A stretch of 64,000 nt of DNA from an uncultured Pedobacter sp. (GCF_946480185.1 NZ_CAMLIG010000006.1:1-64000), one strand, 5' to 3'. Counted from the first letter of the stretch, positions 1-8,227 are shown. Numbers and translations are program-made. Notes: a model not told the origin generated them from the letters alone.

Positions 1-200
1 CACCAACCGCTGTTCTACATTTCTGATGGTACGGGAATAACACTACAGGACAATTTCCTTGCGGTTGGTGTTATCACCAACCGCTGTTCTACATTTCTGA
101 TGGTACGGGAATAACACTACAGGACAATTAGGAAACTACGCCATAAAAAAAAGACAATTCTCCTTGCGGTTGGTGATAACACCAACCGCTGTTCTAAAAT
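1..200. repeat. Inverted-end tandem repeat array, first block
   Basis: Units begin with CACCAACCGC and end with GCGGTTGGTG, which are exact reverse complements. Unit 1 spans 1-70, unit 2 spans 75-175, and a third starts at 180 and is cut off near 200 where another repeat family begins. Units are separated by 4-nt spacers TTAT (71-74) and ATAA (176-179). Unit bodies share long identical stretches, for example TGATGGTACGGGAATAACA. No reading frame of any quality crosses the block. The left end lies outside the window. Confidence 0.85.
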
Positions 201-470
201 CCTCCCCGGCTCATTGCTGCCGGAAGGGCTAGAAACTTTTTTTTCCGCAAAAAAAGTATCCAAAAACCCGAGTGGAGCGAACACATGAAAGCCTTAAAAA
301 ACAATACATAAATTGAATAAACTCTCGCCCTTGGCATTTGCTACAGCGGTAATGCTTTTACTTCTTCATCACTTCCGCAAATGCTAAGGGCGAATTTATC
401 GGTTAAGGAAGGGTTGTGCGTTTAGGCTTGCTTTGTGGGAGCTCCTTTGTTGCACTGTTCTCCCACCCAA
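198..470 (+). repeat. Dispersed intergenic repeat family B, copy 1
   Basis: This is a roughly 200-bp non-coding unit that recurs at 583-880, 3930-4145, 4250-4445, 4528-4720 and, in part, 5205-5300. It starts with CCCGGCTCATTGC.GCCGGAA, continues through a TTTTTTTTCCGCAAAAAAAGT segment that can form a hairpin, then CCCGAG.GGAGCGAACACATG, ACTCTCGCC, a CATTTGCTACAGCGGTAATG block and GGGCGAATTTATCGGTTA. The GGCTCATTGCTGCCGG start is itself nearly palindromic. No protein or RNA gene is recognised. Confidence 0.8.
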
Positions 471-472
471 CC

Positions 473-506
473 CGTCATCACTAGGAGTGCAACGACGTGG
501 TGATCT
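473..506. repeat. CGTCATCA...TGATCTC palindromic repeat, copy 1
   Basis: The segment starts CGTCATCA and ends TGATCTC with AGGAGT and AACGACGT between them. A near-identical copy lies at 4468-4502. It resembles the widely dispersed bacterial intergenic palindrome of the form CGTCATTGCGAGG...ACGAAGCAATCTC; that resemblance is from memory and was not searched. Confidence 0.7.
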
Positions 507-582
507 CTGTGTTTCTTGCACTATGTGCACTGGTGTCTCTTCTTTTCTGCTCTACTATCTAATTTCACCTTCCTTGGAACGG

Positions 583-880
583 GTTCCCGGCTCATTGCAG
601 CCGGAAATAACCATATTCTTGAGTGCCTTTAAAAAACAATTGATAGCAACGAAAAAAGGCTAGAAACTTTTTTTTCCGCAAAAAAAGTATCCAAAAACCC
701 GAGCGGAGCGAACACATGAAAGCCTTAAAAAACAATACATAAATTGAATAAACTCTCGCCTGCGCCATTTGCTACAGCGGTAATGCTTGAACTTCTTCAT
801 CACTACCGCAAATGCCAAGGGCGAATTTATCGGTTAAGGAAGGGTTGTGCGTTTAGGCTTGCTGGGCGCTCTTAAAATTC
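583..880 (+). repeat. Dispersed intergenic repeat family B, copy 2
   Basis: Same order of blocks as the copy at 198-470, with about 50 bp inserted after CCGGCTCATTGCAGCCGGAA (it contains CTTGAGTGCC). From 660 on the two copies are nearly identical through ATCGGTTAAGGAAGGG. The right end joins another inverted-end repeat unit at 884. Confidence 0.8.
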
Positions 881-883
881 CTT

Positions 884-1110
884 GCGGTTGGTGATAACAC
901 CAACCGCTGTTCTACATTTCTGATGGTAGGGGAATAACATACTCACTACAGGACAATTAGGAAACTACGCCATAAAAAAACCGACAATTCTCCTTGCGGT
1001 TGGTTTTATCCCATCCGCTTTTCTAAATTTCTGATGGTACGGGGATAACATACTGACTACAGGACAATAGGAAACTATGCCATAAAAAAACCGACAATTA
1101 CCGGTTTAAA
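884..1110. repeat. Inverted-end tandem repeat array, second block
   Basis: A right arm GCGGTTGGTG at 884-893 is followed by ATAA and a full unit 898-1005, then TTAT and a decayed unit from 1010 whose left arm has become CCCATCCGC. Unit bodies match those at 1-200. The 4-nt TTAT/ATAA spacer between facing arms is kept in all junctions. Confidence 0.8.
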
Positions 1111-1116
1111 GTTTCT

Positions 1117-1206
1117 GCGTGAGGGATAGCAGCGGAAATCCTTTTTGCTTTTTCGGCAAAAAGATTGTAACGAATAGCCCGACCCGCATTTTCTGCGGGT
1201 CACGCC
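1117..1206 (-). repeat. 90-bp structured intergenic element, copy 1
   Basis: Read on the minus strand it starts GGCGTG, carries a hairpin ACCCGC/GCGGGT, then TCGGGCTATTCG, a second hairpin CTTTTTGC/GCAAAAAG, and ends CTATCCCTCACGC. A second copy of exactly the same length with the same block order is at 21307-21396 on the plus strand. It abuts the 3' end of the DEAD-box helicase gene. The hairpin sequences differ between copies while their positions are kept, which suggests selection on structure. Confidence 0.7.
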
Positions 1207-1212
1207 ATTATT

Positions 1213-2538
1213 TTATTTATTTGCTTTCTGTTTAAAGTATGTTTTCTGCGGATATCCACCTCCGCCGGCGGGTTTTTCTTTCGAATCTCCTCTTCTAGAA
1301 TTTCCGGATGATGACTTATTGGCACCAGATCTATTCCCTCCTCCCTGAGAAAAACCTCTTGTTCCTCTTCTATCATCGGCTTTTTTCTCTGATCTCGCTC
1401 CTGTAAAAGGAAAAGGATGATCCTCGATAACTGGAATATTTTTGTTGATTAATTTATGGATGTCTTTTAAGAATTCTTTTTCATCGGCATCACAAAAAGA
1501 AAGTGCGGTTCCGTTTGCTCCGGCTCTACCAGTACGGCCAATGCGGTGAACATAGGTTTCTGAAATATTCGGGATTTCGTAATTAATTACATAAGCCAAT
1601 TCATCAATATCAATGCCTCGGGCGGCAATATCCGTAGCTACCAAAACCCTTAGTGACTGGTCTTTAAACTGTGCCAAAGCATTTTGTCGGGCATTCTGTG
1701 ATTTATTTCCGTGGATGGCAGCCGCTTTTATTCCTTTGGCATTTAACACCTTCACAATTTTATCTGCACCGTGTTTGGTACGGGTAAAAACCAAAGCTGT
1801 TTTAATCTCCTTGTTTTCCAAAATGTGCAATAAAAGATCGTTCTTATTGTTTTTATCAACGTAATATAAAAACTGGTTGATGGTGTCAGCGGTTGAAGAA
1901 ACCGGAGTAACTTCTACCCTTACCGGATTATTTAATATGGTATTGGCCAGTTTGGTAATTGCCGGTGGCATGGTTGCCGAGAAAAACAGCGACTGTCTTT
2001 TGGCAGGTAATAAAGCAATCAGTTTCTTTACATCATGGATAAAACCCATGTCCAGCATCCTATCGGCTTCATCCAGCACAAAAAAGTTGATATCGCGTAA
2101 GCTGATGAAACGTTGGTTGATTAAATCTAACAAACGGCCGGGTGTTGCAATTAAAATATCAACGCCTCTTTGCAGTACATCTGTTTGTGCTTTTTGTCCA
2201 ACGCCACCAAAAACAACGGTATGGCTAAGGTGTAGGTTTTTACCATAATCAGCAAAGCTTTCTCCAATTTGTATTGCCAGCTCACGTGTAGGCGTAACAA
2301 TTAATGCTTTTATCTTGCGTGAACCTTTTTGTTGTGGACCCTGTTTGTGCAATAATTGCAAAATAGGGATGGCAAACGCCGCTGTTTTACCCGTTCCGGT
2401 TTGTGCGCAACCTAATAAATCTCTTTCTTGCAATAACAACGGGATTGCTTGTGCCTGTATAGGCGTAGGTTTTGTGTATCCCTGAGTGCTGAGCGCTTTT
2501 TGAATAGGCTCAATTAATTCTAATTCTGAAAATGTCAT
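1213..2538 (-). CDS. DEAD-box ATP-dependent RNA helicase, RhlE-like
   Basis: This is an ATP-dependent RNA helicase, probably acting in ribosome assembly or RNA turnover in the cytoplasm. The protein has the Q motif near its start, Walker A AQTGTGKT, TPTRELA, DEAD (VLDEADRM), SAT (FFSATMP), RGIDI and HRIGRTGR, so both RecA-like domains are complete. The last 60 residues are a low-complexity Gly/Ser/Arg/Lys tail, typical of RNA-binding extensions in this family. I use the ATG at 2538 (MTFSELEL), which follows an A-rich stretch; a GTG 24 nt upstream would add eight unusual residues. It is divergent from the amidase gene at 2731. RhlE is the closest family I recognise, but the exact paralogue is uncertain. 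Confidence 0.93.
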   Translation of the reverse strand: MTFSELELIEPIQKALSTQGYTKPTPIQAQAIPLLLQERDLLGCAQTGTGKTAAFAIPILQLLHKQGPQQKGSRKIKALIVTPTRELAIQIGESFADYGKNLHLSHTVVFGGVGQKAQTDVLQRGVDILIATPGRLLDLINQRFISLRDINFFVLDEADRMLDMGFIHDVKKLIALLPAKRQSLFFSATMPPAITKLANTILNNPVRVEVTPVSSTADTINQFLYYVDKNNKNDLLLHILENKEIKTALVFTRTKHGADKIVKVLNAKGIKAAAIHGNKSQNARQNALAQFKDQSLRVLVATDIAARGIDIDELAYVINYEIPNISETYVHRIGRTGRAGANGTALSFCDADEKEFLKDIHKLINKNIPVIEDHPFPFTGARSEKKADDRRGTRGFSQGGGNRSGANKSSSGNSRRGDSKEKPAGGGGYPQKTYFKQKANK

Positions 2539-2730
2539 ATATCTTTTTTTAAGGAAAAGCACATATCAACATCTTGAAAAGGCAAACCTTATTTTTTGCG
2601 AAGTTACGGCTAATAATTGGGAAATAAGCTAATGCCATTTCCTTGGTGTTTTAGACTTGATAAATCAAAGAATTTATTGGAATAGCCTAATGATTTTGAC
2701 TTAATTTGTAGCTGATAAATTAAAAACAAA

Positions 2731-3546
2731 ATGCGCTCCTCTTTATTTTTTGTAATCTGTATTGCTTTTTTGGCAAGTTGTTCTCCTAAACCTTATCAAA
2801 AAGAAGCTAAAATTCAGCAAGACAAGGTAAACCAAGTCATTACAAAAATTGATGAGCATCAAGCTCCCGAACTTTTCGACAGCTTGGGAAATGCTTTAAA
2901 AACATCCTATATCCCCACTGTAAATTTTGGGAGCCGCCGCCCGGATTTTGTAATTATCCACCATACTGCACAAGATTCTTTGTCGCAAACCATTAAAACG
3001 TTTACCCTAGAACATACGCAAGCTAGCGCTCATTATATAGTGAGCAGAACCGGCGAAGTGGTACAAATGTTAAGTGATGATTTACGGGCATGGCATGCCG
3101 GCGCCAGTAAATGGGGAAATAATTATGATATGAACTCCTGCTCTATCGGTATTGAGCTGGACAACAACGGCATTGAACCTTTTAGCGAAGAACAAATTAA
3201 CAGCTTGTTGATTTTATTGACGAAGCTTAAAGCAACCTACAACATCCCTACTTCTAATTTTATTGGCCATAGCGATGTTTCTCCAAAAAGAAAAGCTGAC
3301 CCCAGTATTTTATTTCCTTGGAAAAGGTTAGCGGACGCAGGTTTCGGCTTATGGTATGATATGCCCAATACCCCACCGCCGGCAGGTTTTGATGTAGAAA
3401 GTGCTTTACGCCGAATTGGATACGATACCAGTAATTTACCCGCGGCCATTATTGCTTTTAAAAGGCACTTTGTACAAATAGAACTGAGTGCCGTGATGAC
3501 CGCATGGGACAAATGCGTACTTTATAATTTATACAAGAAGTATTGA
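2731..3546 (+). CDS. N-acetylmuramoyl-L-alanine amidase, lipoprotein
   Basis: Predicted zinc-dependent peptidoglycan amidase (Amidase_2/PGRP fold) that cuts the bond between N-acetylmuramic acid and L-alanine. The N-terminus is a lipoprotein signal with lipobox LASC and lipidated Cys17, so it is likely membrane-anchored and periplasmic. Zinc ligands fit IIHHTAQDS (His77 or His78), the AWHAG segment and GHSDVSPKRKADPS, the usual three-ligand arrangement. The catalytic domain covers about residues 65-205. The C-terminal 65 residues look like the short helical tail common in this family. Length (271 aa) is normal. It stands alone, divergent from the helicase and followed by repeat DNA. Confidence 0.92.
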   Translation: MRSSLFFVICIAFLASCSPKPYQKEAKIQQDKVNQVITKIDEHQAPELFDSLGNALKTSYIPTVNFGSRRPDFVIIHHTAQDSLSQTIKTFTLEHTQASAHYIVSRTGEVVQMLSDDLRAWHAGASKWGNNYDMNSCSIGIELDNNGIEPFSEEQINSLLILLTKLKATYNIPTSNFIGHSDVSPKRKADPSILFPWKRLADAGFGLWYDMPNTPPPAGFDVESALRRIGYDTSNLPAAIIAFKRHFVQIELSAVMTAWDKCVLYNLYKKY

Positions 3547-3672
3547 TTTTAAGTAGGCGCAAGCAGGGCAGAAGTATAAAGTAACGTGAGTTTTGGGTCT
3601 TTTCTTTAGCTTAAAACTATTCTAACTGGCAATTTCAGCCTTCTTGCACAAGCTTTTTTCATTCTTGTTTGT

Positions 3673-3940
3673 TTCATTGTTCGGTATTCAAGAGTGCTTT
3701 GCAATTTTTCATTGTTTGTTTATTTCATTGTTCGGTATTCAAGAGTGCTTCGCAATTATTCGGTTTCTTTGTTGTCTTTCTTTTGTCCTCATGAATGCTC
3801 CGCAGTTTTTCATTCTTGTTTACTTTTTTTAAAGAAATTCAAGAATACTTTGTATTTCCTGCCCTCATGCCGGGCAATGGCAGGCACTTTTATTCAAAGT
3901 ATTTATTTTTCTTTTTGGCTTTCATGAATGCTCCGCATGT
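3673..3940 (+). repeat. TTCAAGAGTGCTTCGCA short repeats
   Basis: Two direct copies of TTCATTGTTCGGTATTCAAG lie 51 bp apart (3673 and 3724), each continuing AGTGCTT(T/C)GCAATT. Decayed relatives follow: ATGAATGCTCCGCAG near 3792, TTCAAGAATACTTTG near 3838 and ATGAATGCTCCGCATG near 3925. The motif returns at 4607 (TTCAAGAGTGCTTCGCAG) and 60803 (CTCAAGAGTGCTGCGCAG). Short open frames here are low-complexity and unsupported. Confidence 0.75.
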
Positions 3941-4445
3941 TTCCGAAAAAAGTTCCCAAACCCGAGCGGAGCGAACGCATGAAAGCCTACGAAAAGCAAT
4001 AATTAAATTGAATAAACTCTCGCCTGCGCCGGTTGATACAAAGGCAGTGCTATTATTTCTTTATCATTCCCGCAACCGCCAAGGGCGAATTTATCGGTTA
4101 CGGAAAGGTTGTGCTTTTAGCCTTGCTTTGTAGGCGCTCTTAAAATAGCAGAGCCAGGCGATTGAGTAGGCCGCTCAAGAGGACGGAAAGACTGTGCGTA
4201 AATGCCTTTTTTAATATGTTCCTGCTGTTAAAGTAGCATCTCAAAATCAAAATCCTCCCGGCTCATTGCCGCCGGAAGGGCTAGTAACTTTTTTTCCGCA
4301 AAAAAGTCACCAAAAAACTCTCCGCTGCGCCATTTGCTACAATGGTTGTGCTTTTATCCCTTCATCGCTACCGCAAATGCCAAGGCGGAATTTATCGGTT
4401 ACGGAAAGGTTTTGCTTTTAGCTTGTATTGTTGGCGCTCCTTTGT
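3930..4445 (+). repeat. Dispersed repeat family B, copies 3 and 4
   Basis: Copy 3 (about 3945-4145) carries CCCGAGCGGAGCGAACGCATG, ACTCTCGCCTGCGCC, CCGCCAAGGGCGAATTTATC and GGCGCTCTTAAAA. Copy 4 (4250-4445) begins CCTCCCGGCTCATTGCCGCC and lacks the CCCGAGCGG block. Both keep the ACGGAAAGGTT.TGCTTTTAGC end, which differs slightly from the copies at 198 and 583, so they form a subfamily. Confidence 0.75.
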
Positions 4446-4467
4446 TGCACTGTTCTCCCACCCAGTC

Positions 4468-4502
4468 CGTCATCATGAGGAGTACAACGACGTAATGATC
4501 TC
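4468..4502. repeat. CGTCATCA...TGATCTC palindromic repeat, copy 2
   Basis: It matches the element at 473-506 in ends and middle (CGTCATCATGAGGAGTACAA, then CGACGTAATGATCTC). In both places it follows TTTGTTGCACTGTTCTCCCA, so the two elements are nested in the same order in family B copies. Confidence 0.7.
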
Positions 4503-4527
4503 TTCATCTCTTGTGCTAAAATGCCTA

Positions 4528-4720
4528 ATACTTAAAATCCTCCCGGCTCATTACCGCCAGAATGGCTAGAAACTTTTTTTCATTTGTTGTTTATTGCACT
4601 GGTTGGCATTCAAGAGTGCTTCGCAGTTTTTTTCCGCAAAAAAAGTGACCAAAAACCCGATCGGAGCGAACACATGAAAGCCAATAAAAACACTAAATAA
4701 ATTGAATACTTGAGCGTAGC
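4528..4720 (+). repeat. Dispersed repeat family B, copy 5, with insertion
   Basis: Begins CCTCCCGGCTCATTACCGCC. About 50 bp including TTCAAGAGTGCTTCGCAG is inserted into the T-rich hairpin block near 4580-4630, after which the family resumes with TTCCGCAAAAAAAGTGACC and CGGAGCGAACACATGAAAGC. The insertion shows one repeat family landing in another. Confidence 0.7.
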
Positions 4721-4859
4721 GGATGCTTGAATACCTTTGAAAACATATTAAAACCTTAGTTCGATTATTAATTTACAGGTAAAGATGGGCCGAGAAGCTG
4801 TCTTATTTGTAGATTTCTTTTAGACGACAGAGCGCCCAGTTTATGCCGGGGCCTGATAT

Positions 4860-4883
4860 ATTCCATATAGACTAATATGAAAT
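4860..4883. repeat. ATTCCATAT/ATATGAAAT inverted repeat, copy 1
   Basis: Arms ATTCCATAT (4860-4868) and ATATGAAAT (4875-4883) pair with one mismatch around a 6-nt loop. The block is followed by GATGTTA. A matching element with perfect arms lies at 9168-9191 and is followed by GACGTTA. Confidence 0.65.
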
Positions 4884-4971
4884 GATGTTACCTGCTTTAT
4901 TGGTAATTTTTTTGATGCCACCATGGAGATTGACACCTCTCGATAGTGGCATTAAAGCCTAGTAGAGGCTG

Positions 4972-5057
4972 CCGCTTTGTAAGCCCGAAAACACAAGGGA
5001 AAAAAGGGTAGCTCCTTCGGAGCAAATACCTGTATGGTAGCTGAGGTTACAAAGCGG
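4972..5057. repeat. Hairpin element with GGTAGCTCC...GGAGC repeats
   Basis: Outer arms CCGCTTTGTAA (4972-4982) and TTACAAAGCGG (5047-5057) are perfect 11-bp inverted repeats. Inside lies GGTAGCTCCTTCGGAGC, and immediately after the right arm comes a related GTAGCTCCTAACGGAGC. The small TAGCTCC/GGAGC hairpins look like REP-type palindromes. No REP-associated transposase lies in the window. Confidence 0.65.
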
Positions 5058-5204
5058 TAGCTCCTAACGGAGCGGGGATGTTCCTTCAGCTTCTTTCTCT
5101 ATTTCCGCATTAATAACCCAGTTCGATGATTGCTCGTTTTATAAAATACAGATTGCTGAATATTTTATATTTATTGATAAATAGAACTGAGGTTATTAAA
5201 ACAA

Positions 5205-5300
5205 TAAAAAACTCTCGCCTGCGGAATTTGCTAGGGAGGGTAGTGGTTTTACTTTGGTCATCTGTACCGCAACCGCCAAGGGCGAATAAAAGCTCAATTA
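5205..5300 (+). repeat. Dispersed repeat family B, partial copy 6
   Basis: Keeps ACTCTCGCCTGCGGAATTTGCTA, GTACCGCAACCGCCAAGGGCGAAT and little else. The left half of the family is missing. From about 5361 to 5490 I see nothing recognisable. Confidence 0.6.
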
Positions 5301-5496
5301 AGGGCAGTGCTTGGACTGGATATTGGCGATAGACCCAAACCCACGTTAAAGCAGCCAGTATCAAAACAAATTATTCTTGTTACTCCCTACTTAATACTTG
5401 CTATCCTCTGCTTGACATGTCCATTTTTCTTTTATTGATTCTAAATTAGGCTCAATTAGTATCCAATATCACTTTTTTAAACGTCGCTTATCACGC

Positions 5497-5524
5497 TTTG
5501 GTGTTGTGCGTCCATATACCTTTG
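5497..5524 (+). promoter_or_regulatory. Candidate promoter for the first YceI operon
   Basis: TTTG at 5497-5500 and TACCTTTG at 5517-5524 match the Bacteroidota -33/-7 boxes, though the 16-nt spacer is shorter than the usual 19. Its position downstream of 5498 argues against the longer reading frame that begins there and supports the ATG at 5564. Confidence 0.5.
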
Positions 5525-5563
5525 ACTGTATCAATAAAGGAAATAGGATATAAACAAACCATC

Positions 5564-6172
5564 ATGAAAAAGTTCACAAATAACAAAGTTTCAAAAATAG
5601 CTTTCATTGCACTTTGCTTGATTGCATTTTTTACCATCACCGCTTTAACAGCGCAACAAGCAAAAGCACAAACTGCTTATACTGTTGCACCAGGCTCTCA
5701 AATTACCGTAGAGGGAACATCAAACCTACATGACTGGACTATGAATGCCAGCAAGTTTTCTTGCGATGGAAAATTGATGGTAGCCAGCGGACAGTTAAAA
5801 GACATTACCGCTTTAACATTTGTATTGCCTGTGCAAAATTTAAAAAGTAAAGAAAGTTTAATGGATACCAGAGCTTATAAAGCCTTAAATGAAGAAAGCT
5901 TTGACAAAATGATTTTCAGACTTAGCGATGCTACAGTTGTTGATGCGCAAAAGTTGGTAAAAGTAACCGGAAACCTTACCATAGCGGGCGTTACCAAATT
6001 AGTTACGCTACAATCAAACTATATGATAAGTGGTGATGAAAGCATCACTTTTAAAGCTTCTAAAATCATAAAAATGAGTGATTTTAAAGTAAAAGCCCCT
6101 TCGTTTATGATGGGCGCACTTAAAACAGGCGACGATCTTACCATCAATATTGTTTTAAAACTGAAAAAGTAA
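5564..6172 (+). CDS. YceI family periplasmic protein (1 of 3)
   Basis: YceI proteins are small secreted lipocalin-like barrels that, in characterised members, bind polyisoprenoid or fatty-acid ligands; the role here is unknown. The N-terminus has a long basic region, a hydrophobic core and an AKAQ cleavage site, so export is expected. The mature part starts TAYTVAPGSQITVEGTSNLHDW, which matches the YceI strand with the SNLHDW signature, and ends in a typical ITINIVLKLKK-like strand. I start at the ATG at 5564 (MKKFTNNK); a frame open from 5498 adds 22 residues before a normal signal peptide and contains the promoter boxes. It heads a same-strand group with the barrel gene at 6211 and a second YceI. 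Confidence 0.88.
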   Translation: MKKFTNNKVSKIAFIALCLIAFFTITALTAQQAKAQTAYTVAPGSQITVEGTSNLHDWTMNASKFSCDGKLMVASGQLKDITALTFVLPVQNLKSKESLMDTRAYKALNEESFDKMIFRLSDATVVDAQKLVKVTGNLTIAGVTKLVTLQSNYMISGDESITFKASKIIKMSDFKVKAPSFMMGALKTGDDLTINIVLKLKK

Positions 6173-6210
6173 AAATCAAACCTTATTCATAAAAATTAAC
6201 ACACAACAAA

Positions 6211-7509
6211 ATGAAAACTAAACTGCAAATTTTAACCGCATCAGCATTGGTAATGCTTTGTGGTACACAAATGGCTAGTGCACAAACAGACGTGGCAAAT
6301 TTGAGGCCTTACGATAAATCAGGAATCAATGTGTTTGAATCTCCAAAAGACTCAACTGCAAAATTCGATAATCTTAAAGTGAAGTTTGGTGCGGGTTTTA
6401 CGCAATCTTTCCAAAACTTAAAACACGAGAACACTTCTACGCTTCCAGCAAACGAATTGTTTAAAATGACTCCTGGCTTTAACACTGCCAATGCCAATTT
6501 ATACATGGATGTTCAGTTAGCAGATGGGATTCGTTTAAACTTAACCAGCTATCTTTCTTCTCGTCACCATAACGAAACTTGGGTAAAAGGCGGTTATATC
6601 CAATTTGATAAACTTCCATTTAAAGGTGAGTTTTGGGACAACATCATGAAAATTGCAACTGTTAAAATTGGCCACATGGAAATTAACTATGGTGATCAAC
6701 ATTTCAGACGTTCTGATGGCGGTGGAACCATTTACAATCCGTTTGTAGAAAACTATATTATGGATGAATTTGCTACCGAGATTGGTGGTGAGGTTTATTT
6801 AAGAAAAAATGGCTTTACAGGTATGGTTGGTGTTTCTAACGGAATGATTAAAGGAAATGTTGCGGAAATGGCACCAACAACACAAGATGCAAACATTCAC
6901 AAATCTCCTTCATTTTATTTTAAAGGAGCGTTTGACAAACAATTGGTAGAAAAAGTAAGAGTACGTTTAGCGGGTTCTTATTATACCAACAACAGTTCTG
7001 GAGGTAATACTTTATTTGGCGGAGACCGTACCGGTTCTAATTACTTTTATGTAATGGAAAAAGTTGGTGCAACAACAGATGCAAATGCTTTCTCAGGCCG
7101 TTTTAACCCAGGTTTCTCTAAAAAAATAAATACAGCACAATTAAACGCATTTGTTAAAGTATCTGGCTTAGAATTATTTGGAACTTACGAATTCGCTAAA
7201 GGAAGAAGCAAAACTGAAACCGACTTAAGGAAAGCTAATCAAACTGCTATTGAAGGTGTTTACCGTTTTGGAAAAGCAGAAAACTTATTTGTAGGCGCAA
7301 GATACAATACTGTTAGTGCAAGATTAACAGGAATGACTACTGACGTATCTGTTGATAGAACTTCTTTCTCAGGAGGTTGGTTTTTAACTCAAAACATTTT
7401 ATTAAAAGCAGAATATTCTGACCAGAAATACAATGATTTTGTAGCATCTGATGTAAGAAATGGTGGTAAATTCCACGGATATGTTATACAAGCAGTAGTA
7501 GGATTTTAA
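6211..7509 (+). CDS. Outer-membrane beta-barrel, porin-like
   Basis: The protein has a signal peptide ending MASAQ and then alternating amphipathic strands rich in aromatic residues, ending in a terminal strand YVIQAVVGF with C-terminal Phe, as expected for outer-membrane barrels. The segment GQYxQFDKLPFKGEFWDN and the loop with HFRRSDGGG suggest a phosphate-porin-like channel, but no named family is certain. It sits 38 bp after one YceI gene and 63 bp before another, so the three are probably co-transcribed. This pairing hints that ligand passage across the outer membrane and periplasmic YceI binding are linked. That link is inference. Confidence 0.75.
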   Translation: MKTKLQILTASALVMLCGTQMASAQTDVANLRPYDKSGINVFESPKDSTAKFDNLKVKFGAGFTQSFQNLKHENTSTLPANELFKMTPGFNTANANLYMDVQLADGIRLNLTSYLSSRHHNETWVKGGYIQFDKLPFKGEFWDNIMKIATVKIGHMEINYGDQHFRRSDGGGTIYNPFVENYIMDEFATEIGGEVYLRKNGFTGMVGVSNGMIKGNVAEMAPTTQDANIHKSPSFYFKGAFDKQLVEKVRVRLAGSYYTNNSSGGNTLFGGDRTGSNYFYVMEKVGATTDANAFSGRFNPGFSKKINTAQLNAFVKVSGLELFGTYEFAKGRSKTETDLRKANQTAIEGVYRFGKAENLFVGARYNTVSARLTGMTTDVSVDRTSFSGGWFLTQNILLKAEYSDQKYNDFVASDVRNGGKFHGYVIQAVVGF

Positions 7510-7572
7510 GTACAAAATTAGAGTTGGGGTGGAGTTGAACCCATCCCAACTTTTTTATGAAAACAAGTAGCC

Positions 7573-8175
7573 ATGAGTCCGAAATCAATCATATTATCAC
7601 TTTGTTTCTTTTCGATTCTTAGTTTCAGTTTTCAAATACCTACTAAACCTATTAAATGGGTAATTAACAGAAGTTGTTCTTTAAAAGTTGCGGGCAGTAC
7701 AAACATCAATAAGTTTAACTGCGAAATTGCCAATTATTACAAACCCGATACTTTAACCATTTTTAAATTAGCCAACAGCGAGGCGGTAAAGCTTTCAGGA
7801 AAAATGGAGTTGGACATTTCTGATTTTGATTGCCACAACCCGGTAATGACTGCTGATTTACGCAAAACTTTAAAAGCAAAAACATTCCCCCACCTTACTA
7901 TTAACTTTTTGAGTTTAGATAAATACCCGGATTTTAAACTAAAAAATGGAGAAATAACAGGAAAGGTGAATATAGAACTGGCTGGCGTAACCAAAACTTT
8001 TGACGTTAATTACAAATATTCAACAACGGGCGTAAACGCGTTGCTTTTAGTAGGCACAAGAAGGGTTAATTTCTCTGACTTTAAAATCACGCCACCCAGA
8101 AAATTGGGAGGGATGATTGAAACCAACAATGAACTGGATATAGCGTTTAATTTGCAGCTAAAGGTTTTAAATTAA
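7573..8175 (+). CDS. YceI family periplasmic protein (2 of 3)
   Basis: A 200-residue protein with a hydrophobic N-terminus (LSLCFFSILSFSF) followed by WVINRSCSLKVAGSTNINKF, the diverged equivalent of the YceI SNLHDW strand. Later segments DISDFDCHNPVMTADLRKTL and FPHLTINFLSL match the YceI pattern of S.D..C....N..M..D....L and FP.I.F. It is more diverged than the protein at 5564 and contains two cysteines in the mature region. No acyl lipobox is obvious. Probably the third gene of the 5564 operon. Confidence 0.8.
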   Translation: MSPKSIILSLCFFSILSFSFQIPTKPIKWVINRSCSLKVAGSTNINKFNCEIANYYKPDTLTIFKLANSEAVKLSGKMELDISDFDCHNPVMTADLRKTLKAKTFPHLTINFLSLDKYPDFKLKNGEITGKVNIELAGVTKTFDVNYKYSTTGVNALLLVGTRRVNFSDFKITPPRKLGGMIETNNELDIAFNLQLKVLN

Positions 8176-8227
8176 GCATATTAGAAACAAACATCCTTAA
8201 TAAACTTATATCAATTTAAATCAAACG

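Noticed and set aside
433..663. 76-residue open frame
   Set aside because: It spans the junction of two dispersed repeats and has no homologous features, signal or ribosome site. Its sequence follows repeat copies, not codon bias.
1..1110. CRISPR array
   Set aside because: Repeats are about 70-100 bp with inverted ends and 4-nt spacers, and no cas genes are in the window.
2539..2562. GTG start of the helicase
   Set aside because: The extra residues LFLKKRY are not typical, and the ATG at 2538 has an A-rich region ahead and begins the normal Q-motif region.
3644..4133. Overlapping small frames rich in Phe and Leu
   Set aside because: They read through TTCAAGAGTGCTT repeats and T-rich tracts in three frames. 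Low complexity, no conserved start site.
5110..5364. Opposed 84- and 68-residue frames
   Set aside because: Both cover a partial family B repeat. Neither shows domain or codon support.
5498..5563. Upstream start of the first YceI protein
   Set aside because: The added residues precede a complete signal peptide, and the promoter boxes lie inside that stretch.
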